The notes: generated by a model not told the origin, from the sequence alone. 33,558 bases of DNA from Flavobacterium sp. UGB4466 (GCF_903469665.1 NZ_CAGKLC010000053.1:1-33558), one strand, 5' to 3'; shown: positions 5,477 through 13,215, counted from the stretch's first letter. Numbers and translations: made by a program.

Positions 5477-6226
5477 ATGAAAAATGAAGATAAAACTAGC
5501 CCAATTAGTGGTGCTGAAATTTTAGTAAAAAACACATTGAAAGATTTGGGAGTTCGTGAAATCACAATTTTAGAAGGTAAGGCTGAGCCTGTATATCACG
5601 ATAAAGCAATTGAAGTAAAATCAGCTTCTATAAATTCTGCACTTGAATACCTGTCTAAAAAGGTTGTGAAGCCTGAGATTATCGAACATTCAAAGCTTGA
5701 ATTTTGTTACGATAAATTGTATATCAATTTGTTTTATGATAGTAGACAAAGAAATCCTGATGTTATTGAAGGGTCTTTGAAGCTGCATCCTGATTTAGAA
5801 AAATTCAGGATTAATAGCGGTAAAACCTACAGCACTTTTGAATTGTCTGATTTTATAAAAATGAATCGTCACTACTTCGAGAATAAAGATTATGCTATGA
5901 AGTTGGTTGCTGAGCTTAGAAACTTTGAAGGTAAAGTAAATCGTGATTTAGAAGCGAAAACAGATGATCGTGGTAATAAACGGGCTTTGATAAATCAGGT
6001 TGTTGAATCAAATATTCCAACTGGATTTTTCTTAGAATTACCGGTTTTTGTTGGTCAGGAAAAAAAGAGGCTTGAAGTTGAAGTGAATATTACTGCTGAT
6101 TTTAGTTGTTCGTTGATTTCTCCTGATTTAAAGGAGTTTATTGATATAGAATCTAAAACGGTTTTGGATGATCAACTGAATAAAATTAAAGCGTTGCATC
6201 CCGAATTGAAAGTTTTTGAATATTAA
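5477..6226 (+). CDS. DUF2303 (YfdQ)-like phage protein
   Basis: This 249-aa protein resembles the DUF2303/YfdQ family of phage early proteins in layout. An N-terminal stretch is followed by LKLHPDLEKFRINSGKTYST, a helical block (YAMKLVAELRNFEGKVNRDL), then IPTGFFLELPVFVGQEKKRLEVEVNI and a C-terminal helix (LDDQLNKIKAL). The order of a core strand region, the LPVF motif and the long final segment is what I rely on. The biochemical role of the family is unknown, although members lie in early operons near recombination genes. Confidence 0.5.
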   Translation: MKNEDKTSPISGAEILVKNTLKDLGVREITILEGKAEPVYHDKAIEVKSASINSALEYLSKKVVKPEIIEHSKLEFCYDKLYINLFYDSRQRNPDVIEGSLKLHPDLEKFRINSGKTYSTFELSDFIKMNRHYFENKDYAMKLVAELRNFEGKVNRDLEAKTDDRGNKRALINQVVESNIPTGFFLELPVFVGQEKKRLEVEVNITADFSCSLISPDLKEFIDIESKTVLDDQLNKIKALHPELKVFEY

Positions 6227-6235
6227 ATCTTAATT

Positions 6236-6532
6236 ATGAGAACAATCACTTTCGATATTGAAAAAGCTAATGCAGTTGAGCATGCAGTTTGTGAAGTTTT
6301 TGATTGTCGTGTATCTGAAATAGTAAGTTTGAAAGATACACTGGTAAAGAAGGTGGTTGTTTTTATTTTATTGGAGTATTGTGGATATGACAAACGGGTT
6401 AGTGGGTATTATTATCAAATGTCTTATCTGTACGTACCAACTGTTGTCGCTGAAATGGAGTATTTAATTAGGACTGTTCCGGCTTTTGAAACTAAAATTA
6501 AAAATGTTTATGAGAAAATTTTGGACTGCTGA
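6236..6532 (+). CDS. small DnaA domain IV-like protein
   Basis: This 98-aa product has the rhythm of the C-terminal DNA-binding domain of DnaA: a helix with VCEVFDCRVSEIVS, a second helix (VKKVVVFILLEYCGY), then YYQMSYLYVPTVVAEMEYL in place of the DHSTV signature region. The key DnaA signature residues are not conserved, so the likeness is weak. Its 3' end overlaps the following HNH gene in a different frame. Confidence 0.45.
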   Translation: MRTITFDIEKANAVEHAVCEVFDCRVSEIVSLKDTLVKKVVVFILLEYCGYDKRVSGYYYQMSYLYVPTVVAEMEYLIRTVPAFETKIKNVYEKILDC

Positions 6533-7229
6533 AGAAACTGAAATTATGATTCAAAACTATCCTGATAAACCAACAGTTGATATGATAAAGTTATTGCCTG
6601 GAAGGACTGTTTCTGGTATTACTGGTCAGGCTTCAAAATTAGGATTGCATAAAAGTGAAGCTTTTATGAAAAGTCCGATGTCAGGAAGGATTTCTAAGGA
6701 AAATGATATAGGCTTTGATACTCGTTTTCCGGCAAATAAACCAGGCTGGAATAAGGGATTAAAGCAAAAGGATTATATGTCACCTGAAAAGATAGAAAAC
6801 ACCAAAAAAACAAGATTTAAAACGGGTCAGGATCCGCATAATACGCAGCCTGTTGGTTATGAAAGACTTTCGAAAGATGGATACATTGAAATAAAAGTAA
6901 GGCATCTAAAAAACGGCGATTCAAACAATAAAAACTTTGAATTTAAGCATAGGATAATTTATGAAAAGAATTACGGTCTGATACCTGAAGGGATGATTGT
7001 TGAATTTTTGGATGGAAATAATCGAAATTTTGATCCGGATAATTTGATACTTCGAACCCGAAAGGAAAATTTGCTTCAAAATACAATGTGCGATTCTTCG
7101 ATTGTTAAGCGGTTTTTAGGGATTAAAGAGCTTGAAGAAGTGGAGAAAATTATTAATGAAATGCCAAAGCTGATTGAGTTAAAAAGAAATTTATTAATTA
7201 AAAAACAAAAATTAAATGGACATAATTGA
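6510..7229 (+). CDS. HNH endonuclease with Myb-like N terminus
   Basis: The start ATG 6510 (MRKFWTAEE) is chosen because the Myb/SANT-like helix-turn-helix begins directly there; the frame remains open to a TTG at 6486. Of 239 aa, residues about 4-48 form the DNA-binding module (W-T-EE-I-YP through LLPGRTVSGITGQASKLGL). Residues about 140-195 form the HNH nuclease: FKHRIIYEKNYG, then IPEGMIVEFLDGNNRNFDPD and NLILRTRKENL, the H, N and following residues in typical spacing. This looks like a free-standing homing-type endonuclease. It overlaps both neighbours, a sign that it is settled in the operon rather than freshly inserted. Confidence 0.75.
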   Translation: MRKFWTAEETEIMIQNYPDKPTVDMIKLLPGRTVSGITGQASKLGLHKSEAFMKSPMSGRISKENDIGFDTRFPANKPGWNKGLKQKDYMSPEKIENTKKTRFKTGQDPHNTQPVGYERLSKDGYIEIKVRHLKNGDSNNKNFEFKHRIIYEKNYGLIPEGMIVEFLDGNNRNFDPDNLILRTRKENLLQNTMCDSSIVKRFLGIKELEEVEKIINEMPKLIELKRNLLIKKQKLNGHN

Positions 7230-7671
7230 AAAATTAACCGAATTGCTGACTGGGAAAACTTTTTCTCATAACGGCAAAGAATATTGTTTTCAAAGCTGTA
7301 AAAAAGTGGTTTCGAATATTATGATTTTAACTAACAAAGAAACAATTCAGGTCCCGATGGATAGATTTTCGGATTTCTATGAAAAAGTAGAAAATAATTG
7401 CTTTGATGTGAATGCTATTGCTAATAAACAAAGTTTTGTTCCTTCTGAATTACCTGTTAAGCAGCCTGCTGTTTTTATACCTGAAATGTCTACTACGTAT
7501 CAAAAATTAAATGCGTCTTTCGATAGTTTAATTAGTCAAATAGATAATGCTACAACTGAAGATATTTCATTTTTGGAAACAAAGGCAAAGATGCTTACTA
7601 CTGTGGCTCAAACTGCCATAGGTATGGAAAATAGCCGTGTTAATTTGATTAAGATATTTCAAGGTAAATAA
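7216..7671 (+). CDS. early protein, unknown
   Basis: This 151-aa protein starts 14 bp inside the end of the HNH gene. The N-terminal half contains a compact region with three cysteines (YCFQSCKK, later NNCFDV). The C-terminal half (residues about 95-150) is helical (SFDSLISQIDNATTEDISFL and onward). No domain is recognised. It lies directly before the replication initiator. Confidence 0.55.
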   Translation: MDIIEKLTELLTGKTFSHNGKEYCFQSCKKVVSNIMILTNKETIQVPMDRFSDFYEKVENNCFDVNAIANKQSFVPSELPVKQPAVFIPEMSTTYQKLNASFDSLISQIDNATTEDISFLETKAKMLTTVAQTAIGMENSRVNLIKIFQGK

Positions 7672-7678
7672 GCAGTTT

Positions 7679-8389
7679 ATGGCAAAGTTAACCAAACAAA
7701 TCATTCCGTATGGAATGGTTCCGAATACGTTGTTAAACGATAATACAATATCGTTAAAAGCAAAGGGTTTGTTTGCCTTTATGCAGTCTAAACCTGAAGG
7801 CTGGAATTTCTCCGTAGATAAAATTGCTTTTCAGTGTAAAGAGGCAAAATCTAGTATTTCTGAAGGTTTAAAAGAGTTGGAATTATTAGGTTATTTAGTA
7901 AGAAAAAAACAGCAAACGGGTAACGGTTTCATTGTGGATTATCACCTTTATTTTGATGCTGATAACGGAAAACCAATGTCTGATTTCCAATCATTGGAAA
8001 TCCAAGTATTAGAAATTCCAATGTTGGAAAATCCAACTATTGGAAAATCGGTAAATAATAGTAAGAAATATATAAGCAAGAAAGATAATAGTAATAAAGA
8101 AAAGAGAGAAGAAACTTCGCTCGCTTTTTTTCAAAGGAATTCACCTTCTGAATGGGAAGTGTTTCAAATGAGATTTAGAAAAGAATTTGATTTGGCTGAA
8201 TGGGAAAAGTTTCAGGAATTATTTAATTGTAAGGCTGATGAAGAATCACTGGAATATACAACCAAAATAATTAGTGCCAGGTTAACAAGATTTGCAATTA
8301 ACTATGTTGAGAATTTGAAAAAGCCGGTTAAAAAATTAATTAGCACTGAAGTAGAAATTAATCATCCATCAAGAAAAAGAATATCGTAA
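7679..8389 (+). CDS. replication initiator-like protein, lambda O type
   Basis: This 236-aa protein has an N-terminal winged-helix region (residues about 1-95: YGMVPNTLLNDNTISLKAKG, LFAFMQSKPEGWNFSVDKIA, SSISEGLKELELLGYLVRKK), the pattern of helix-turn-helix phage initiators that bind iterons. A low-complexity middle (about 100-140) is encoded by 15-bp DNA repeats. The C-terminal part (150-236) is helical and could load the helicase, as the O protein does with DnaB. The next gene, overlapping by one base, encodes that helicase, which supports the role. Confidence 0.7.
   Translation: MAKLTKQIIPYGMVPNTLLNDNTISLKAKGLFAFMQSKPEGWNFSVDKIAFQCKEAKSSISEGLKELELLGYLVRKKQQTGNGFIVDYHLYFDADNGKPMSDFQSLEIQVLEIPMLENPTIGKSVNNSKKYISKKDNSNKEKREETSLAFFQRNSPSEWEVFQMRFRKEFDLAEWEKFQELFNCKADEESLEYTTKIISARLTRFAINYVENLKKPVKKLISTEVEINHPSRKRIS
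7984..8051. repeat. iterons inside initiator gene, candidate phage origin
   Basis: Four near-repeats lie at 7994-8005 (TTGGAAATCCAA), 8009-8021 (TTAGAAATTCCAA), 8024-8036 (TTGGAAAATCCAA) and 8040-8051 (TTGGAAAATCGG), with steps of 15, 15 and 16 bp and a half-copy (TTTCCAA) at 7984-7990. Each of the first three units is nearly palindromic. A very A-rich stretch of about 60 bp follows (8052-8110). Iterons plus an A-rich melting region within the initiator gene is the lambda ori design. Confidence 0.6.
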
Positions 8390-9918
8390 TGAATCAAGAT
8401 TTTAAAACTTACAAAGCTGCATCTGTTCAAAAAACAAATGTTATTTCCTTACAAAGAGGAAAGTTACCTCCTCAAGCGATTGATTTAGAAGAAGCTATTC
8501 TTGGTGCATTGATGGTTGACGTGCGTGGTATTGATGAATTAATGCAAGTGTTTAATAATTCTGATGTTTTTTATAAAGATTGTAATAAAGTGATTTTTGA
8601 AGCAATAAAAGAACTTTCGGAGAGATCACAACCAATTGATTTGCTAACTGTTTCGAGTCAGTTGAAGAAAAAAAATAGTTTAGATATTGCTGGTGGTGAT
8701 TACTATTTAATCGGCTTAACTCAAAAAATAGCTTCTTCTGCTCATATCGAGCATCATGCAAGAATAGTGTTGCAGATGTACATGAAAAGGAAAGCAATTG
8801 AGGTTGCTTCATCGATAATTGAATTGGCTTATGATCCTGATTCAGATGTGTTTCAGTTATTTGATTATATGGATGTTGAGACTTCGAAAGTAAATGAAAT
8901 TATTGAGAAAGGAAGATCTGAAATGACTTATGCTGAAGCTTTAAATGCGGCTGTTGATCGTGTTAAGATGTTGACTGATAGTGATAGCTGTTTAACTGGT
9001 GTTGATACAGGCTTTAAAAAGTTGAATAAGCATTTTGGAGGCTGGCAACCAACAGATTTTATTGTTGTTGGTGCGCGTCCTGGAATGGGTAAAACAGCAT
9101 TTGTGACTAATACAATGCTGGGTGCTGCAAAGGCTGGAAATGCTGTGGGTTTTATATCTCTTGAAATGAGTACTGAACAGTTAGCGACTAGAACTATTGC
9201 TAACGAAAGTAATTTTCATTTAAATCAATTGACAAAAACAGGATTTGAAAAACCTGAGTATTTTAATGGTTTGTTGAAAAAGGTTAATGAGTTAAGAGGT
9301 TTGCCAATTTTTATTGATGATCGTCCATCGTTAACAATTGGTGAAATTAAAAGAAAAGCCCGTTTATATAAGCGTAAGTATGATATCAAAGTGCTTATAG
9401 TTGATTACATACAATTAGCTGGTAGTGATGGTAATGAAGATATTAGAATAAGAGTAGGTAAGATATCGAACGGTTTAAAATCGATAGCTAAAGAGTTGAG
9501 TATAACAGTAATTGGATTAGCGCAATTGTCTCGTGAAGTTGAAAAGACTGCTTATAAAAGACCTGCATTGCATCACCTAAAAGAAAGTGGTGATATTGAA
9601 CAGGATGCAGATGCTGTTTGCTTTATATATCGTTCTGCTTACTACGGATTAGAAGTTGATCATGAAGTAATTGATGATGATTGTAATACAGAGTTTATCG
9701 TTGCTAAGTATCGTCATGGTGGTGTTGGTACAATAGGATTATATTATGATGAAAATAAAACAAAGTTTACTGATAATGAAGTTGTTAATGAAGCTTCTAA
9801 GGTGACTGATTCATACAGTAATGCGGTAGCTGATATTCCTAGAGCTATGCCGGCTGATGCTTTTTACTCTATCGAAGATGTAAGTACTAACAATGATGAT
9901 TCTAAAACACCATTCTAA
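8389..9918 (+). CDS. dnaB: replicative DNA helicase DnaB
   Basis: This is the hexameric helicase that unwinds the fork, 509 aa, close to normal DnaB length. The N-terminal DnaB domain starts at about residue 25 (PPQAIDLEEAILGALM), and the RecA-like domain from about 200 has Walker A GARPGMGKTA near 227-236, Walker B KVLIVDYIQLA near 333-343, and the DnaB/RadA-like LSREVE and DIEQDADAV motifs. Translation is coupled to the initiator (one-base overlap). No phage primase is present in the window, so host DnaG is likely used. Confidence 0.93.
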   Translation: MNQDFKTYKAASVQKTNVISLQRGKLPPQAIDLEEAILGALMVDVRGIDELMQVFNNSDVFYKDCNKVIFEAIKELSERSQPIDLLTVSSQLKKKNSLDIAGGDYYLIGLTQKIASSAHIEHHARIVLQMYMKRKAIEVASSIIELAYDPDSDVFQLFDYMDVETSKVNEIIEKGRSEMTYAEALNAAVDRVKMLTDSDSCLTGVDTGFKKLNKHFGGWQPTDFIVVGARPGMGKTAFVTNTMLGAAKAGNAVGFISLEMSTEQLATRTIANESNFHLNQLTKTGFEKPEYFNGLLKKVNELRGLPIFIDDRPSLTIGEIKRKARLYKRKYDIKVLIVDYIQLAGSDGNEDIRIRVGKISNGLKSIAKELSITVIGLAQLSREVEKTAYKRPALHHLKESGDIEQDADAVCFIYRSAYYGLEVDHEVIDDDCNTEFIVAKYRHGGVGTIGLYYDENKTKFTDNEVVNEASKVTDSYSNAVADIPRAMPADAFYSIEDVSTNNDDSKTPF

Positions 9919-9920
9919 TC

Positions 9921-10256
9921 ATGGCAAACAAACCAAGGAAAGTAGTAAGAAGTTGGGTAAAGCCTAGAGTTGCATTCGATCGTAAGGTTAGCTATCAAAG
10001 CTTTTATAACGCTCGTAAGTGGCGCAATACATCTAAGGCATATCGTGAAGCGAATCCTATTTGTGAGTGTGAAGATTGTAAGCGTGAAGATATCGTAAAG
10101 AAAGCTGAAGTATGTGATCACGTGAAGGGTTTAGGTTATCTGCTCGATAATGGTATTGATCCGTACGATTGGAATGAGCTTCAAAGCATGAGTCACGAAT
10201 GTCATAATAAGAAATCCGGAAGTGAATCGCATCGATCACAGAGGGGTATGGGGTAA
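9921..10256 (+). CDS. HNH endonuclease of the packaging module
   Basis: This 111-aa protein has the small phage HNH layout: a YNARKWRNTSKAYREANP helix, CECEDCKR cysteines, CDHVKGLGYLLDNG with the first HNH histidine, then LQSMSHECHNKKSG. Such nucleases beside the terminase genes assist cos cleavage and packaging in HK97-like phages. The gene starts 2 bp after dnaB and its stop codon lies inside the left arm of an inverted repeat. Confidence 0.85.
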   Translation: MANKPRKVVRSWVKPRVAFDRKVSYQSFYNARKWRNTSKAYREANPICECEDCKREDIVKKAEVCDHVKGLGYLLDNGIDPYDWNELQSMSHECHNKKSGSESHRSQRGMG

Positions 10257-10341
10257 AATCTCGCGAGCTCGCACACTGCGTACATCGCTGTTTAGTCAAG
10301 ATTTTACTCGGAGTTAAAAAAGAGAGGGGGGGTCAAAATTT
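10253..10341. other. candidate cos / terminase recognition region
   Basis: The gap between HNH and terS holds a perfect 9-bp inverted repeat (GTAAAATCT at 10253-10261, AGATTTTAC at 10299-10307), a perfect GC-rich palindrome GCGAGCTCGC at 10263-10272, and a seven-G run followed by TCAAAATTT at 10326-10341. Such GC-rich, symmetric DNA stands out in this AT-rich genome. In HK97-type phages cos lies between the HNH and small terminase genes, so location and structure agree. The cut positions cannot be read. Confidence 0.5.
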
Positions 10342-10355
10342 AATATAGTTAAGTT

Positions 10356-10799
10356 ATGGAAAATCTAGGGGTTGTATCAATTGGAAAAGGGAAAGACACT
10401 TTAATACAAGTGCCTACACCACCTAAATATTTAACCGATTCGGCTAAAAAACATTACAAACTTATGGGAAATGTTTTAGCAAAAAACGATAGAATAAAAG
10501 AAACCTATTTAAACGCATTAGAGGTTTATGCGGAAGCTATGGCGCAATTTCAATTTGCTCTTGAGCGTATAAAAGAAAAAAATAAGAAAGAATTCGGAAC
10601 GGGTTATATTCAGACTTTCAAATCAGGGGCTAGTAATATTTCCGTTGAACTTACTTTAAAGAATGATGCAGTTGACACTTTGATGAAGTGTTTTAAACTT
10701 TTCGGGTTAGATCCAAAATCCGATAAAGAATTGAAGTCAACAGTTGATCCGGCGCAAGGTGATTTGTTTGACGCTTTTTTGAATGCAAATCATAGCTAA
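10356..10799 (+). CDS. terS: terminase small subunit, P27 family
   Basis: This DNA-recognition subunit of the packaging motor has 147 aa. It matches the P27-type small terminase in pattern: PTPPKYLTDSAKKHYKLMGN at the start, helical segments (IKETYLNALEVYAEAMAQFQ), a central FKSGASNISVELTLKNDAVD and the C-terminal KCFKLFGLDPKS. It follows the HNH nuclease and the candidate cos. It is separated from terL by about 2.4 kb of accessory genes, which is unusual because the two subunits are normally adjacent. Confidence 0.82.
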   Translation: MENLGVVSIGKGKDTLIQVPTPPKYLTDSAKKHYKLMGNVLAKNDRIKETYLNALEVYAEAMAQFQFALERIKEKNKKEFGTGYIQTFKSGASNISVELTLKNDAVDTLMKCFKLFGLDPKSDKELKSTVDPAQGDLFDAFLNANHS

Positions 10800-10813
10800 T
10801 TAAAATTGGAATC

Positions 10814-10990
10814 ATGAAAGGGAATTCAGGTTCAAATGTCGATCAGAAAACAAAAGATAAAATTGTTCACGAATGGAAAACGCGAAGACTTAATTCAATA
10901 CCAATAATAGCCAAAGAATTCGAATTGTCTCAATACATAATAAACAAAATTGTAAATAACTATTTATCAACTAAATCAACAGAATTATGA
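10814..10990 (+). CDS. 58-aa HTH-like protein
   Basis: ATG 10814 opens a 58-codon frame ending in an ATGA overlap with the next gene. The product has a basic N-terminal helix (KDKIVHEWKTRRLNS) and a likely helix-turn-helix (IPIIAKEFELSQYIINKIVN). It resembles small homeodomain-like DNA-binding proteins. It lies right after terS and could be a regulator or packaging accessory; no family is assigned. Confidence 0.5.
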   Translation: MKGNSGSNVDQKTKDKIVHEWKTRRLNSIPIIAKEFELSQYIINKIVNNYLSTKSTEL

Positions 10991-11175
10991 AAACAAAATT
11001 TGTAAAAGTAACTGACAGAAAAGGTACAGACATAATTGAAGGTGAAGTTAAATCAGGTAATGTATTTTCTATTTTACGTTTTATATGCCAAGTTCAGGAG
11101 CAGGAAACTGAAAAAGAAACGCAAGAAGTCGCTGATATGATAATCGAAGCTTTGACTAAACACAAAAAAGATTAA
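10987..11175 (+). CDS. 62-aa protein, unknown
   Basis: The N-terminal half looks like a beta hairpin (MKTKFVKVTDRKGTDIIEGE), the C-terminal half an acidic helix (EQETEKETQEVADMIIEALT). It overlaps the preceding gene by 4 bp (ATGA) and ends 1 bp before the next. I recognise no family. Confidence 0.5.
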   Translation: MKTKFVKVTDRKGTDIIEGEVKSGNVFSILRFICQVQEQETEKETQEVADMIIEALTKHKKD

Positions 11176-11176
11176 C

Positions 11177-11386
11177 ATGATAAAGTCACACAATAAAGTG
11201 TCACAATACACGGGCGTAGGTTGGTACAAAGAAACACAAAAATGGCGTTCCAGTGTTACAGAAAAGAACATTAGATACGAGTGTGGTTATCATGATACCG
11301 ACCGTGAAGCAGCAAAGGCACGTGATCTAAAAATCCTTGCTTTAGGATTAAAGAAACCTTTGCAAATTTTAAAACCAGCGGCATGA
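11177..11386 (+). CDS. AP2-like DNA-binding domain protein
   Basis: This 69-aa product reads YTGVGWYKETQKWRSSVTEK then a CGYHDTDREAAKARD helix, the strand-strand-strand-helix pattern of AP2 domains often found in phage HNH endonucleases. The nuclease part is absent, so it is either a free DNA-binding protein or a remnant of a homing endonuclease. It overlaps the methylase start by 4 bp. Confidence 0.7.
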   Translation: MIKSHNKVSQYTGVGWYKETQKWRSSVTEKNIRYECGYHDTDREAAKARDLKILALGLKKPLQILKPAA

Positions 11387-12159
11387 TTTTAACTAGACCA
11401 GGAAATAAAAGAAGGATTATAAAAAAATTGGCAAAGCATTTTCCCAGTCACAAAATGCGAATAGAATTATTTTTTGGTGCTGGCGGTTCGTTCTTTTATT
11501 TACCAAAGCCTAGATATTCAATACTGAATGATTACGATGATGATGTTTCTAATTTGTACTTGGTAATTCAAAAACAAAAAGAAGATCTGCGCCACCAAAT
11601 TGAAATTTTACCTATATCAGAATCATTGGTAAATTATTGGAAAAAAAACACAGAAACTGATCCTGTTTTAAAGGCTGTTCGTTTTTTACTGTTATCAAAC
11701 TTTACATATTTAGGAAAAGGAGATACGCTTCGACTCGGTTTAGATAATGCTAAAGAGAGTATTCTAAAAAATTTAGATGCAACGTTTGAATATTTAAAGC
11801 ATTGTAAAATAGTAAGTCGTGATTTTAGGAAAGTGCTTTCAATGATTTCTTTTTCCAAAAAGCTAAATGATAAAAAGCATTGTTTTGTTTATCTCGATCC
11901 AATTTATTTTGAGACTGAATATTTTTATAAAGTTCCAAATTGGAGTTTTAAAGATACTATTGATTGTTTGGATTTGATGATTACTTGTGGTATAAAATGT
12001 GCAATGTCCGAATTTAATCATCCAATGGTTATCGCTGAAGCTAAAATAAGAGGTCTCAATATTATAACTATTGGCGAAAGAAAAAATATTAAAAATAGAA
12101 AGATAGAAATATTAATCACTAACTATTCAAATGATCAGATTTCGCTTGAACTAAATTAA
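11383..12159 (+). CDS. D12-class DNA N6-adenine methyltransferase
   Basis: This enzyme would transfer a methyl group from S-adenosylmethionine to adenine in a short DNA site, probably shielding phage DNA from restriction. It has 258 aa. The SAM-binding motif is FFGAGGSFF near residue 30, after the usual start RPGNKRRIIKKL. The catalytic motif is YLDPIYFE near 171-178, where the family consensus is DPPY; the second Pro is Ile here. Target specificity cannot be deduced. No restriction enzyme lies beside it, so it is an orphan methylase in the terS-terL accessory cluster. Confidence 0.85.
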   Translation: MILTRPGNKRRIIKKLAKHFPSHKMRIELFFGAGGSFFYLPKPRYSILNDYDDDVSNLYLVIQKQKEDLRHQIEILPISESLVNYWKKNTETDPVLKAVRFLLLSNFTYLGKGDTLRLGLDNAKESILKNLDATFEYLKHCKIVSRDFRKVLSMISFSKKLNDKKHCFVYLDPIYFETEYFYKVPNWSFKDTIDCLDLMITCGIKCAMSEFNHPMVIAEAKIRGLNIITIGERKNIKNRKIEILITNYSNDQISLELN

Positions 12160-12164
12160 AAACT

Positions 12165-12419
12165 ATGAACTGGAAAGAACTAAAAGATTTCTGCAACAAT
12201 TTGCCGGAATCAGAATTAGAAAAAAAAGTAATCCTTTGGCGTGAAGATGAAGCGGTAGTAGATATTTACGCACAGGGGTTAGAAGAAGATCACTACATTA
12301 ATGTGGACGATAAAGATAGCGGATGTTTTTCTGTCTCTGAAGCTAAATTTTTAGACAAAGATATTCGTATTAAAAAAGTTTACGATAGAGGTCACCCGAT
12401 TTTACATGAAAATTTCTAA
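12165..12419 (+). CDS. small acidic protein, unknown
   Basis: This 84-aa product is acidic, with an N-terminal helix (MNWKELKDFCNNLPESELEK) and several predicted strands (KKVILWREDEAVVDIYAQGL). It lies 5 bp downstream of the methylase, within the accessory cluster between the terminase subunits. I do not recognise a family. Confidence 0.5.
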   Translation: MNWKELKDFCNNLPESELEKKVILWREDEAVVDIYAQGLEEDHYINVDDKDSGCFSVSEAKFLDKDIRIKKVYDRGHPILHENF

Positions 12420-12429
12420 AATTTAACCT

Positions 12430-12675
12430 ATGGCACTAAAATCAGACAACCCAACAAACGCAAAGATAAACCAAAACTTTATCATCCGAGTTTTAGAAAA
12501 CCCTAAGGAAAATCATGTTAAAAATACAAAATTGACATCGGCAAATAAGCTTTCGGGTTACTTAAAAGACGAACAGCTTAAAATAAAGCTTTTTAAGAAG
12601 ATATTAGATGGTCAAAAAGACAAATACACGTTTCTAATAAGAAGTAGGCTTAAAATTGAAATTCAGTCAAAATAA
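12430..12675 (+). CDS. small basic protein, unknown
   Basis: This 81-aa protein is rich in Lys and Asn (NPTNAKINQNFIIRVLENPK), with a helical centre (GYLKDEQLKIKLFKKILDG). No known motif is visible. It is part of the accessory cluster between terS and terL and shares its direction. It may bind nucleic acid given its charge, but that is only a guess from composition. Confidence 0.45.
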   Translation: MALKSDNPTNAKINQNFIIRVLENPKENHVKNTKLTSANKLSGYLKDEQLKIKLFKKILDGQKDKYTFLIRSRLKIEIQSK

Positions 12676-12693
12676 CTAAAAAAAGTAGAAATC

Positions 12694-12939
12694 ATGGTAG
12701 ATCCTAAAGAATGGGGGGAATTTAGAAATTCAGGTTTGTTATTAATTATAAATCAGCTTTTACATGTGTTTGGTTGGGCAATAGTTTTCGAATTTGAAAA
12801 TGATCAAGTAATTAAAGTTTATCCTGCACGGGTAAAATTTAGAGGCTTTGATAATAAAAGCACTTCTGAAGCTTATGTAAAAGTAACTAACTATTTGAAA
12901 GAAAATATTAATCAATTAGACGAGGAAGTAAAACTTTAA
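12694..12939 (+). CDS. small conserved-looking phage protein, unknown
   Basis: This 81-aa product contains FRNSGLLLIINQLLHVFGWA, a hydrophobic helix, followed by beta strands (IVFEFENDQVIKVYPARVKF) and a helical end. The helix is too mixed to be a clear membrane span. Its stop overlaps the stop of the antisense XRE gene, with no terminator between them. Confidence 0.5.
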   Translation: MVDPKEWGEFRNSGLLLIINQLLHVFGWAIVFEFENDQVIKVYPARVKFRGFDNKSTSEAYVKVTNYLKENINQLDEEVKL

Positions 12940-13160
12940 GTTCGAAATAATTCACTAACATCAACCTTTAAAACCTTGCAAATTTTGAAAAGCATACCAA
13001 TTGAAGTATTGATTTCGCCTCTCTCAATCCGGCCTATTTGACTTGGTTGAAGATCACAGTCGATGGCAAGTAATTTTTGAGAAATTTTTCTAGATAATCT
13101 TTTCTCTCTAAGTTTTTTGCCAACGTTCTTAATGAATATTTTTTCGCTATTATCTATCAC
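12936..13160 (-). CDS. XRE-family HTH regulator, antisense in the terminase region
   Basis: The start chosen is GTG 13160, giving 74 aa and the usual form of this family (IDNSEKIFIKNVGKKLREKR, then a Cro/C1-type HTH with QPSQIGRIERGEINTS and the end KVLKVDVSELF). The frame is open to 13244, but that extension would run through a hairpin and a candidate promoter. The gene is the only minus-strand gene between 1140 and 33177, wedged between terS and terL, as expected for a moron. Upstream, read on the minus strand, TATCTTTTG resembles a -7 box. Confidence 0.78.
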   Translation of the reverse strand: MIDNSEKIFIKNVGKKLREKRLSRKISQKLLAIDCDLQPSQIGRIERGEINTSIGMLFKICKVLKVDVSELFRT

Positions 13161-13194
13161 GCAATAAAATTGCGGTAAACTTTCAAAAGATAGG

Positions 13195-13215
13195 AGCGCA
13201 TATTTGCGCTTTTTT
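13195..13215 (+). terminator. hairpin with T run, possible terminator or operator
   Basis: AGCGCA (13195-13200) pairs perfectly with TGCGCT (13205-13210) around a 4-nt loop, and Ts follow on the plus strand. It can stop rightward transcription just before terL. It also lies just upstream of the XRE start, so the same symmetric sequence may be the binding site of that regulator. Confidence 0.55.
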
